The translations under genes were made by a program, and so were the position numbers. A stretch of DNA of 50,274 nucleotides from an uncultured Parvularculaceae bacterium (GTDB lineage: Bacteria > Pseudomonadota > Alphaproteobacteria > Caulobacterales > Parvularculaceae): NCBI GenBank assembly GCA_938015425.1, contig CALLPQ010000005.1, forward strand, positions 1-50,274, in the 5' to 3' direction. The notes below the pieces were generated by a model. The model did no database searches. It had not been told where the DNA came from and worked only from the letters and a program-made list of their open reading frames with translations. This document shows, piece by piece, positions 1 to 7,985 of this stretch; within the stretch, counting starts at the first letter, position 1; each line of letters opens with the position of its first letter.

Positions 1-309
1 ACTAAAACTATTAGGATGTTTATAGAGCCATTGGGTAAAGAAGCGTTTAAATCGTTCCATATTGATCCAAGAAAAGAGGGCTTTTTTCAATAAAAATCGG
101 GATTTATGGTTAATATTCCGTTTACAGATGGATTTTGTTAATGTTTTGATAAGGTTCTGGAAGTCTGGCCTTAATACATGCGTGATGAATTCAAAAATAC
201 TACCGTCTTGGAAGTCAGCACCTGATTTATGATTTTTTTGCGTGAGGTTGGTTTGGGGAGGTGAATTTTTGGTTCTAGTCCGTGAATTCCCTTGTTTGTG
301 TGTTAAAAG
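1..309 (-). CDS. possible partial ORF at left edge, unknown product
   Basis: On the minus strand the frame is open from a TAA at 310-312 to the left edge of the window. The translation looks protein-like near the edge (it contains LFSWINMERFKRFFTQWLYK) but has no ATG or GTG until the Met at about position 60, and no Shine-Dalgarno sequence is evident. A short plus-strand frame also runs from base 1 to a stop at 91-93 and could equally be the tail of a gene. I recognise no family. One of these two readings may be the end of a real gene that lies mostly outside the window; the rest, up to the hydrolase at 402, shows nothing I can name. Confidence 0.2.
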
Positions 310-401
310 TTATGGACCAAAATTTAAGATCGGCTTATGACAAGGCGTCGGCCTAAAAGGAATAACAATAAGGGCTGGAAGCCATGCAAAAAGAGTAACT
401 T

Positions 402-1421
402 ATGTCCCACATAAAAACCGATGCTGAAACCAGTTCTAAATCCGGCGCGAAATCCAAGAAAAATGATTATCTTATTAAACCATTGGAGCAATTGGCGGGC
501 GCAAAACCGGATGCTCCCGAATGGTTCGAAAATGCGATAAATACACCGTATGAAGATTTATCCTTGGAGGTGGAGGGGGCCACTATCCGTTATAGTACAT
601 GGGGTGAGCGAGGAAAGCCAGGGCTTTTGTTGGTGCATGGGGGCCGTGCGCATCGCCATTGGTGGCGACCTTTTGCGCCGTTTTTTTCTGACTCTTTCCG
701 TGTGGCAGCGCTTGATCTATCGGGCCTTGGGGATTCTGATTGGCGCGAGCGATATTCACTTCCCTGTCACGCCCGTGAAATCTTTGCTGTAAGTGAAGCG
801 GCGGGTTTATATGATGTCTCCCGTCCTGTGGTGGTCGGGCATAGTTTTGGGGGATGGGCAACCCTTGCGGCGGTTGAGATTGCCGGCGAAAAACTGGGCG
901 GTGCGGTTGTGGTGGATACGCCGTTCGGGGTGCCTGATCCTGATGAAGGTTATACGATCACCATGGGGAACGAGACAGACAAGATATTTAAAACCAATCG
1001 CGTTTATCCAACCCTTGAAGACCCGTTAATGCGTTTTCGGTTATTACCCAATCAACCGGGTAGCGAGCTATATTTGCTGGATTTTATTGCCAGGAATGGA
1101 CTTAAAGAAGCTGTTGATCCGGAAACAGGAGAAAAAGGCTGGAGTTGGAAATTTGACCCCCGCCATGGCCGGAATTTTGATATTCATTTTGATCGTGATT
1201 TGTTTTTGTCAGCGCGTTGCCCGCTTGCCTTTATCTATGGGGAAAAGTCTCTCTTTGTTTTGGGAGACGGGTTTGAACATATGAAACGCCAAGCCAAGGG
1301 GCGTTCGCCTTTTATTACATTACCGGAAGGACACCATCATTTGATGATGGACCAGCCGATTGGCTTTGTGGCGGCCATGCGGGCTTTACTAAAGTGCTGG
1401 CCCGTTCGCTCAGGCCATTAA
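402..1421 (+). CDS. alpha/beta hydrolase
   Basis: A 339-residue protein with the alpha/beta-hydrolase fold signature. An HGG oxyanion-hole motif (LLLVHGGRAH) sits near residue 80, the nucleophile elbow GHSFGG has its serine near residue 148, and a late histidine motif (EGHHHLMMDQP) completes a plausible Ser-Asp-His triad. The first ~30 residues are Ser/Lys-rich and not part of the fold; there is no signal peptide, so it is probably cytoplasmic. The start is supported by AAGAG six bases upstream. The substrate cannot be read from the sequence: esterase, epoxide hydrolase or haloalkane dehalogenase-like roles are all possible. It stands alone, about 200 bases ahead of the next gene. Confidence 0.85.
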   Translation: MSHIKTDAETSSKSGAKSKKNDYLIKPLEQLAGAKPDAPEWFENAINTPYEDLSLEVEGATIRYSTWGERGKPGLLLVHGGRAHRHWWRPFAPFFSDSFRVAALDLSGLGDSDWRERYSLPCHAREIFAVSEAAGLYDVSRPVVVGHSFGGWATLAAVEIAGEKLGGAVVVDTPFGVPDPDEGYTITMGNETDKIFKTNRVYPTLEDPLMRFRLLPNQPGSELYLLDFIARNGLKEAVDPETGEKGWSWKFDPRHGRNFDIHFDRDLFLSARCPLAFIYGEKSLFVLGDGFEHMKRQAKGRSPFITLPEGHHHLMMDQPIGFVAAMRALLKCWPVRSGH

Positions 1422-1624
1422 GAGCGTTTGAGGGGGCTAATAATTTCTTTTAAAGGTCTTTGGGGTTAGCGAATAAGTCTAAACTGGGTTATTTTATAAA
1501 ATAAAGCCTTGCCCGTGGTTTTAAATTCGGCCAAAAACAAGGTTGATGTTTAGTCCCTGGATAATGGGTATCTGGGTATTGGATAAAGAATGCATCTTTA
1601 AGGTCAAAGGTAAGGAAAAGGATT

Positions 1625-1855
1625 ATGGGCGATAACACTTCTACAAATCATACAAATAATGATGATGAGATGAATCGTAATACCTATAAAGCGGTAATGG
1701 ACTTTTCCGGTAAATTCGGGGTTCCTTTATCCCTCGGCTTAACGATGTTCTCTACGCAATTGGTTTTGGCGAATGGTGTGTTTGCAGCCTTTGCGTCTGG
1801 CGTGTTAACGATTGTTTTTGTATTTGTGATTGTGAAAATGTTTTTCTCCCACTAG
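1625..1855 (+). CDS. small membrane protein, possibly aa3-type cytochrome c oxidase subunit IV-like
   Basis: A 76-residue protein with a polar Asn/Asp-rich N-terminus (about 20 residues), a conserved-looking stretch YKAVMDFSGKFGVPLSLGLT, and one or two hydrophobic segments ending in VKMFFSH. A purine-rich AAGGAAAAGG lies just upstream of the ATG. Alphaproteobacteria often carry a short one-helix protein annotated as aa3-type cytochrome oxidase subunit IV directly ahead of the transhydrogenase alpha gene. The position, size and topology here fit that, but the sequence match is by recollection and weak. If correct it would be an accessory subunit of the respiratory terminal oxidase; otherwise it is an unknown inner-membrane protein. 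Confidence 0.55.
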   Translation: MGDNTSTNHTNNDDEMNRNTYKAVMDFSGKFGVPLSLGLTMFSTQLVLANGVFAAFASGVLTIVFVFVIVKMFFSH

Positions 1856-1896
1856 GATTAAATACAAATTGTATTCTGATTTCGAGTGAGTAAATG

Positions 1897-1937
1897 TGTT
1901 ATTGTGTGCGTGTTATTGTGTGCGTGTAATTGTTGCG
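1897..1937. repeat. 14-nt tandem repeat, 2.9 copies
   Basis: TGTTATTGTGTGCG occurs at 1897-1910 and again at 1911-1924, followed by a degenerate 13-nt copy TGTAATTGTTGCG at 1925-1937. It is GT-rich and lies in the gap between the small membrane protein and pntAA. No function is evident. Confidence 0.8.
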
Positions 1938-1966
1938 TAAGTCTGGACGATTAATTGACGGATTCC

Positions 1967-2001
1967 GTATCCCGTGTTCTGTATCCCGTATCCCGTATTG
2001 C
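1967..2001. repeat. 7-nt degenerate tandem repeat, five copies
   Basis: Five consecutive 7-mers read GTATCCC, GTGTTCT, GTATCCC, GTATCCC, GTATTGC. The array lies about 150 bases upstream of pntAA and 30 bases after the 14-nt repeat, so this gap of under 300 bases carries two unrelated tandem arrays. Confidence 0.75.
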
Positions 2002-2149
2002 GTGTTTAAGCCTAATTATACCTGTTTTGACACCTTCTAGCGCCTTAACACTATAAATCGTCCATATCGTAGGCCGCTTATATCATGGAAAATCCATGAC
2101 TGTGTGCCTCTAGATTAATGGGTTATTGAACCTCATGGTTGGAATGATT

Positions 2150-3379
2150 ATGAAGATTGCAATTCTTAAGGAAACACAAGCCGATGAAAGCCGTGTTGCC
2201 GTAACCCCGGAAATTGTCAAAAAATATCTATCCCTTTGGGGTGAAAATGGTGTTGAAATTGTCATCGAAACGGGGGCGGGTTTGCGCGCCTCTTTTGATG
2301 ATAAGGATTATGAAGCCGCGGGTGGAACAATCGTCAAAACGGCTAATGCTGCTTTAAAAAATGCCGATATTGTCTTGAAGGTTCAACGACCCAACGGTGA
2401 AGAGTTGGCCCATTTTAACGATGGGGCAAAACTTATCGGGATATTGTCGCCTTTTGATGATCCGGATTTTCTAACCCAATATGCAAAAGGCAAAGTTGAT
2501 AGTTTTGCCATGGATTTCATGCCGCGGATTACCCGTGCCCAATCAATGGATGTTTTGTCGTCACAATCCAATTTAGCCGGCTACAAAGCGGTGATTGATG
2601 CCACTGCCCATTATGGTAGTGCTATGCCGATGATGATGACGGCGGCGGGCACAATTGCGCCAGCTAAAGTGTTTGTAATGGGGGCGGGGGTTGCGGGTTT
2701 GCAAGCCATCGCCACGGCGCGCCGTTTAGGGGCTGTTGTGACGGCAACCGATGTTCGGTTTGCGGCGAAAGAACAAGTGGAAAGCCTTGGGGCGGGTTTT
2801 GTAACTGTTGATGAAGAGGCAATGAAAGAAGCTGAAACATCAGGTGGTTATGCAAAAGAAATGTCTGATGACTTTAAACAAAGACAAGCGGAATTTGTGG
2901 CTGAACATTTAAAAAAGCAGGATATTGTTATCACCACAGCGCTGATCCCGGGGCGGCCAGCACCTAATTTAATTGATGACAAAATGTTGGATGGTATGAA
3001 AGCCGGATCAATTGTTGTGGACTTGGCGGTTGAACGCGGCGGCAATGTAAGCGCCAGCAAGCCCGGTAAAGTGGTTAAGCGCAAAGGGGTTTCCATTTTG
3101 GGTTATGCCAATGTTGCGGGTCGTTTGGCCACAGATGCCTCAAGTCTTTATGCCCGTAATCTCTATAATTTTATTGCGGCTTTTTATGATAAAGAAAGTG
3201 GGCACATTAATTTTGATCCGGCGGATGAAATAATTACCGGTGTGGCGTTAACCCGTGATGGGGAAATTGTGCATACTGATTTTGCCCAACAATCTGAGGC
3301 TGAAATCTCTTCACCCTCTTCGACACCAACAAAATCAGACACAGGTGATGTGAAAACCGATGAGGAAGACCAAGCCTAG
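2150..3379 (+). CDS. pntAA: NAD(P) transhydrogenase subunit alpha part 1
   Basis: First of three genes for the proton-translocating transhydrogenase, which drives hydride transfer from NADH to NADP+ with the proton-motive force. This part is the cytoplasmic NAD(H)-binding domain I, related to alanine dehydrogenase. It shows the N-terminal KETQADESRVA motif typical of the family and the Rossmann loop GAGVAGLQAIATARRLGA followed by ATDVR. The frame extends upstream to a TTG at 2126, but ATG 2150 has GGA six bases ahead and begins directly with MKIAILKE, the normal family start, giving 409 residues. The C-terminal ~25 residues are Ser/Thr/Asp-rich and probably a flexible linker. pntAB follows after 96 bases. 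Confidence 0.95.
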   Translation: MKIAILKETQADESRVAVTPEIVKKYLSLWGENGVEIVIETGAGLRASFDDKDYEAAGGTIVKTANAALKNADIVLKVQRPNGEELAHFNDGAKLIGILSPFDDPDFLTQYAKGKVDSFAMDFMPRITRAQSMDVLSSQSNLAGYKAVIDATAHYGSAMPMMMTAAGTIAPAKVFVMGAGVAGLQAIATARRLGAVVTATDVRFAAKEQVESLGAGFVTVDEEAMKEAETSGGYAKEMSDDFKQRQAEFVAEHLKKQDIVITTALIPGRPAPNLIDDKMLDGMKAGSIVVDLAVERGGNVSASKPGKVVKRKGVSILGYANVAGRLATDASSLYARNLYNFIAAFYDKESGHINFDPADEIITGVALTRDGEIVHTDFAQQSEAEISSPSSTPTKSDTGDVKTDEEDQA

Positions 3380-3475
3380 CTACACAGTTGACTGAGGAAA
3401 TGGCCGATTAGGTCGTCATTAAGATGACGCCCATTGAAGCGAGTAAGCGTTTGATAAGATCAAAAGGATTTTGAC

Positions 3476-4000
3476 ATGATGGTGCAACAAGAAGGCCTGA
3501 CCAAACAAGACCTTGAAGAAGCGGCCAAAGCAGCAAAGGAAGCGGCTGAGGCAGCGGAACTGGCTGCGACAACTGCGGCGGAGAATGCACAATTGGCGAA
3601 CCAGTCTGCGGAGGCAGCGTTGCAATCCGCGCAATCGGCGGGTTCGATTTCCGATATTATTACGAATGCTTCCTCTTCTTTTGGCGGGCCATCAGATTTT
3701 ATCTATTTACTGGCAATTTTCGCCTTGGCGATTTTTGTGGGTTATTATGTGGTCTGGTCGGTGACGCCGGCGCTTCATACGCCATTAATGGCGGTTACGA
3801 ATGCGGTTTCTTCGGTGGTGATTGTTGGTGCACTGATTGCCCTTGGTGCTAGTGGGGGTGCTAATTTGGTTGGTGCAGAGGCGGGTGGTACCTCAAAGTT
3901 TTTGGGCTTTCTGGCCGTTGTTCTCGCCAGTGTAAACATCTTTGGTGGCTTTACGGTGACCCAACGCATGCTGGTTATGTACAAGAAAAAAGAAAGATAG
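3476..4000 (+). CDS. pntAB: NAD(P) transhydrogenase subunit alpha part 2
   Basis: A 174-residue membrane subunit of the three-part transhydrogenase. Residues ~5-60 form an Ala/Glu/Lys-rich helix (runs such as [18 protein letters not shown]) likely to be a coiled-coil linker. The rest contains about four hydrophobic helices, including one near [20 protein letters not shown], and an end rich in charged residues (MYKKKER). AGGA precedes the ATG by about eight bases. The long Ala-rich linker is longer than the short leader of many PntAB proteins and may tether the membrane part to domain I. The stop lies six bases from the pntB start, so the two are surely co-transcribed. Confidence 0.93.
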   Translation: MMVQQEGLTKQDLEEAAKAAKEAAEAAELAATTAAENAQLANQSAEAALQSAQSAGSISDIITNASSSFGGPSDFIYLLAIFALAIFVGYYVVWSVTPALHTPLMAVTNAVSSVVIVGALIALGASGGANLVGAEAGGTSKFLGFLAVVLASVNIFGGFTVTQRMLVMYKKKER

Positions 4001-4006
4001 AGGGTT

Positions 4007-5416
4007 ATGATGTCCGCAAATTTACCCGCGCTTTTTTATATTATCGCAGCCATTTTGTTCATTTTGGCATTGCGTGGATTATCATCACCTGAAACTTCGC
4101 GGCGGGGTAATTTATATGGCATTATCGGGATGGTGCTGGCAATTGCTACGACTTTCTTTACCCTTGAAGATAAAAGCTTTGGCACGTGGGGGCTTGTGTT
4201 CCTTGGGATTGCGGTTGGCGGAGTGCCCGGTGTGTTGATTGCGCGGCGTATCGAGATGACGGCAATGCCGCAATTGGTGGCCGCCTTCCATTCTCTTGTC
4301 GGGCTTTCGGCGGTGTTTATTGCGTGGGCAGCGTTTTTGGCACCAGAAGCTTTTAAAATCGGCACGGCGGGGCATATTCATGGGCAATCGATTTTTGAAA
4401 TGGCCATTGGTGTTGCAATCGGGGCTATCACATTTTCAGGTTCGGTGATTGCCGGATTGAAGCTCAGTGGCCGGATGAGTGGTAAACCGATTATGTTACC
4501 CATGCGCCATCAAGTAAACCTTGGCTTGGGCCTTGCTGTTGTTTTGTTGGTCGGCATGTTGGCAACGGGTGAGCAACATTGGAGCGTATTCTTTATATTA
4601 ACAATAATTGCTTTTGCGCTTGGCTTTTTATTGATTATTCCTATTGGTGGCGGCGACATGCCCGTTGTTGTGTCTATGTTGAATAGTTATTCCGGCTGGG
4701 CAGCGGCGGGCATTGGCTTTACGTTACAAAATATGGCGTTGATTATTACAGGGGCTTTGGTTGGATCGTCGGGGGCTATTTTATCCTATATCATGTGTAA
4801 AGGCATGAACCGTAATTTTCTGTCGGTGATTTTGGGCGGTTTTGGCGGTGAGGATGATGCGGGCGCGGCTAGCGGCGGGGGTGAAGAGCGCCCTGTGAAA
4901 CAAGGGTCTGCCGAGGATGCGGCCTTTGTTATGAAGAATGCGGGTAAGGTGATTATTATTCCCGGTTATGGAATGGCCGTTGCCCAAGCCCAACATGCTT
5001 TGCGTGAAATGGTTGATGTTTTAAAGGGCGAAGGGGTAGAAGTAAAATATGCAATCCATCCCGTTGCGGGGCGCATGCCCGGGCATATGAATGTTTTATT
5101 GGCTGAAGCGAATGTTCCCTATGATGAAGTGTTTGAACTGGAAGATATTAATTCAGAATTCCGCACCGCAGATGTGGCCTTTGTGATAGGCGCAAATGAT
5201 GTGACCAATCCGGCTGCCAAAACCGATCAATCGTCTGCGATTTATGGAATGCCAATTCTGGATGTAGAAAATGCGGGTACGGTTTTGTTTGTTAAACGCT
5301 CTATGGCGGCTGGTTATGCGGGTGTTCAAAATGAGTTGTTTTTTAAAGATAATACGATGATGTTGTTTGGGGATGCTAAAAAAATGTGTGAAGAGATTGT
5401 AAAATCTTTTCATTAA
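4007..5416 (+). CDS. pntB: NAD(P) transhydrogenase subunit beta
   Basis: A 469-residue protein that completes the transhydrogenase. The first ~265 residues hold eight or nine membrane helices of domain II, including RHQVNLGLGLAVVLLVGML and the Gly-rich GGGDMPVVVSMLNSYSGWAA loop. The C-terminal ~170 residues are the NADP(H)-binding domain III with GYGMAVAQAQ, the HPVAGRMPGHMNVLLAEA motif and the VIGANDVTNPAA motif. Length is normal for the family. AGGG lies two bases before ATG 4007 and five before the next ATG at 4010, so the actual start may be 4010. The operon supplies NADPH for biosynthesis and redox defence. Confidence 0.96.
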   Translation: MMSANLPALFYIIAAILFILALRGLSSPETSRRGNLYGIIGMVLAIATTFFTLEDKSFGTWGLVFLGIAVGGVPGVLIARRIEMTAMPQLVAAFHSLVGLSAVFIAWAAFLAPEAFKIGTAGHIHGQSIFEMAIGVAIGAITFSGSVIAGLKLSGRMSGKPIMLPMRHQVNLGLGLAVVLLVGMLATGEQHWSVFFILTIIAFALGFLLIIPIGGGDMPVVVSMLNSYSGWAAAGIGFTLQNMALIITGALVGSSGAILSYIMCKGMNRNFLSVILGGFGGEDDAGAASGGGEERPVKQGSAEDAAFVMKNAGKVIIIPGYGMAVAQAQHALREMVDVLKGEGVEVKYAIHPVAGRMPGHMNVLLAEANVPYDEVFELEDINSEFRTADVAFVIGANDVTNPAAKTDQSSAIYGMPILDVENAGTVLFVKRSMAAGYAGVQNELFFKDNTMMLFGDAKKMCEEIVKSFH

Positions 5417-5431
5417 ACGAATATCTTCTCT

Positions 5432-5932
5432 ATGAGTGATAGCCCCGCAAGACCTTACTCCCTCAAACCGGCCGAGTTGACAGATGAGCATGTGCAGCAG
5501 GCCCATAAAGTCAATTGCGCTTTCGAGGCTGTGCTCTCTCCCTTGGATATTAGTGGGTTTCAATCACTGGTTAAATCCAGTGACTATGCGTTGCAATTAT
5601 TTGGTGGGCTGGGCTTTATTATCGGGTTTGACCATGATGCAGATTATGAAAGCGAAAATTTAAGCTGGTTCCAACAGCGCTATCAATCCTTTATCTATAT
5701 TGACCGGATTGCGATTGCGGCGAGCCATCATCGCCAACAAGCGGGACAAGCCTTTTATAACCGGTTTATAGATATTGCCAGAGAAAAGAAATTTGATCAT
5801 CTGTGCGCAGAGGTAAACACGATTCCGCCAAATCCGGCCTCTCACGCATTTCATCAAGCGATGGGTTTTAATGTTGTCGGCAGTGCGGATTTTGATCAAA
5901 AGCAAGTGCAATATTATCGTAAAGAACTTTAA
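5432..5932 (+). CDS. GNAT-family N-acetyltransferase
   Basis: A 166-residue protein of the GNAT acyl-CoA-dependent acetyltransferase superfamily. The core motif is seen around IDRIAIAASHHRQQAGQAFY, where a central strand is followed by an (R/Q)xxGxA-like phosphate-binding loop; the usual second motif appears as ASHAFHQAMGFNVVG near residue 145. The ATG is 15 bases after the pntB stop with no clear ribosome site, so it may be translated by read-on from the transhydrogenase operon. The substrate is unknown. It is not an obvious ribosomal-protein acetyltransferase. Confidence 0.8.
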   Translation: MSDSPARPYSLKPAELTDEHVQQAHKVNCAFEAVLSPLDISGFQSLVKSSDYALQLFGGLGFIIGFDHDADYESENLSWFQQRYQSFIYIDRIAIAASHHRQQAGQAFYNRFIDIAREKKFDHLCAEVNTIPPNPASHAFHQAMGFNVVGSADFDQKQVQYYRKEL

Positions 5933-6018
5933 GAGCCTGATCGAAAAAGCGGGATAGCTTAAAAAGTTTTGGATCAGATGTTAATTTGCCAAAAAGCGTT
6001 TATATTAAGGCTCTTTCT

Positions 6019-7671
6019 TTAAAGGGTTTTTTGAATAAATTTCTTTTGGCGTGCTTTTATGGTTTGGCGAGAATAATGGGCCGCGTCTTTGGCTAAAAAC
6101 AAAGCCAGATCAAGCGGGTTGGTATTGCCAAAGAAATGATCTCTATAGGGTTTTTCGCCTAGCAAGCCACCTTTGCGGGTGAACAGTTTTAAATTATATT
6201 TATTGCGGGGCAGGTGGGTCGCACCAGCGGCAATTTTGCGATGGCTTTGGGGTATCCACTCGCTCGCTAATATTTTTGTCCGTATCGTCGAAACACAAGC
6301 CTCAAGGGCGGCCTCGTCATTCATGTCCAATTGTTCGATAAGGGAGGATACATCGTTAAATAGATCAGTATAAGGTTGATAGGCACCGCCAATTAAGGTG
6401 AGTTGGGGCATGGGATAAGCCCAACGTTCCTCGTCCGTTTTAGCGTGTTTTAATAAATCCTGCCGGAAAGTTGTAAGCTTGATTAATTCCAGATAGGCAC
6501 CCGTTAGCCACAATACAGAATATTGCCGCCATAAAGGCGCGTGGGCAAAACTTTTAATGGCATTGCCCACAAGGCGGTCATTGGAATTAACATAATCGGT
6601 GGTTAACCGCTCAACCGGTAAAAATCTCTCACGGCTAAAGTCTTTATTTTTATGGGCCAACAAAAATTCACGGCCAAATGTGAAGATGCTGGCAAGGCTT
6701 GAATATAACCCTTTGGAAAATAACGGATCAATAAAGCCTGCGGCGTGACCGAGAAGCGAAAACCGCTCCCCCACACATTGTTTTGCCGTATACTGAATGC
6801 GCCCCGTGCGAACCCAGTTGCGAACTGCATTTGCTCCTTTTAGGTGGGTTTGCATACTAGGATATCGGGCGATAAAATCGTCGAATTCTTCTTGCGGTGT
6901 TTTGGTTTCATCAATCGGGTGAATGCGTGGGTCAAGCAAAAGGCCGACACTACATAATGTATTTGAGGCATCTTTATGATTGTTAAAGGGAATAATCCAC
7001 ATCCACCCCCCTTCAAACACGTGGTGGTGTGTCCCCTCGGAAAGAGAAAAGGGGATATCGAGTTCTTTTATATCCGGACCATTTTTATGAAAACTGTCAA
7101 CCCCGACCATATGGGTGAAAATTGACCGTGTATGGGTTTGCAACCCTTCGGTGGTGCGTAAATTTTGATCTTTCGCAATAAGCGATCCATGGCCACCTGC
7201 ATCGACTATATAGTCACTGGTGAAATGACGTTCTTTCGCGGTGCTAACACTGACACCGGAAGCATTAATGGTTACATCCACAACACGCTCATCTTGTAGA
7301 ATAGTGGCCCCGTATTGCCGTGCAATTGCGAGATAATAATAATCCGTATCTTGTCGATATAAGTGTAATTCATGACCATAGGGCCGCTTGGGGATAACCG
7401 CCTGAATGATGGATGAGGGATCAGGGGAGCGGCCTTGTTGGTGGGGCATAAAGCTGAAATGGCGTTTGACCCCGTGGGAAGATCCGGCGGTTGATAAGAA
7501 ATATTCTGAAGAAAACACCTCTAATTCGGGTACGTCAAAAGCCACAGCCATGGATCGCATAATCTCGGATGTTTCCAAAATCATTGATTCGCCGATGGCA
7601 AATTTGGGATGTGTCCCGCCCTCAAGCACAAGCACTTTTATACCATTACGGGCCATAGCAGCGGCCAGCAT
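6019..7671 (-). CDS. flavin-dependent halogenase-like oxidoreductase, start uncertain
   Basis: A 550-residue flavoprotein resembling tryptophan-halogenase-type monooxygenases. It has the early EGG...FAIGESM segment, a GGWMWIIPF stretch that fits the WxWxIP motif of flavin-dependent halogenases, and a late GHAAGFIDPLFSKGL FAD-contact region. The first ATG (7671) lies inside the dinucleotide-binding fold. The same frame continues upstream and encodes DLIIIGGGITGG at about 7672-7707, the missing GxGxxG loop, but back to the in-frame TAG at about 7806 there is no ATG, GTG or TTG. An out-of-frame ATG at 7718 suggests a one-base deletion, or an ATC/ATT start is used. Halogenation is not proven; a related FAD oxidoreductase without halogenase activity is possible. 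Confidence 0.72.
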   Translation of the reverse strand: MLAAAMARNGIKVLVLEGGTHPKFAIGESMILETSEIMRSMAVAFDVPELEVFSSEYFLSTAGSSHGVKRHFSFMPHQQGRSPDPSSIIQAVIPKRPYGHELHLYRQDTDYYYLAIARQYGATILQDERVVDVTINASGVSVSTAKERHFTSDYIVDAGGHGSLIAKDQNLRTTEGLQTHTRSIFTHMVGVDSFHKNGPDIKELDIPFSLSEGTHHHVFEGGWMWIIPFNNHKDASNTLCSVGLLLDPRIHPIDETKTPQEEFDDFIARYPSMQTHLKGANAVRNWVRTGRIQYTAKQCVGERFSLLGHAAGFIDPLFSKGLYSSLASIFTFGREFLLAHKNKDFSRERFLPVERLTTDYVNSNDRLVGNAIKSFAHAPLWRQYSVLWLTGAYLELIKLTTFRQDLLKHAKTDEERWAYPMPQLTLIGGAYQPYTDLFNDVSSLIEQLDMNDEAALEACVSTIRTKILASEWIPQSHRKIAAGATHLPRNKYNLKLFTRKGGLLGEKPYRDHFFGNTNPLDLALFLAKDAAHYSRQTIKARQKKFIQKTL

Positions 7672-7985
7672 GCCGCCTGTTATACCGCCACCAATAATGA
7701 TGAGATCATAATGCTCATGATGGGTGTGTGTGTAATTAGAATGAGGGTGTTGAGACTGATCGTTTGAGATGGAGCACCTATTATTTTGTGTTTGTAAAAT
7801 AATGGCCTATTTTCATAAAAAATCTACTATCGTAGAGGGTAAATTTTTCAAAACTGCTCACATGTAGGAGAGATAAGGCGTGTTTTTGCTATTATAGTAT
7901 TTTCGGCCATGTGATTAACAAGATCAAACTCCGTCAATGTAAAATTAGGCTTGAGTTTTCACGTGGGCAGGGCTTTATTCATCTC

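Noticed and set aside
4036-4387. Two long minus-strand frames inside pntB
   Set aside because: They are antisense shadows of a clearly coding membrane protein with strong family motifs.
7911-7985. Upstream GTG start for galT
   Set aside because: The 25 extra residues do not resemble the family and no ribosome site precedes the GTG.
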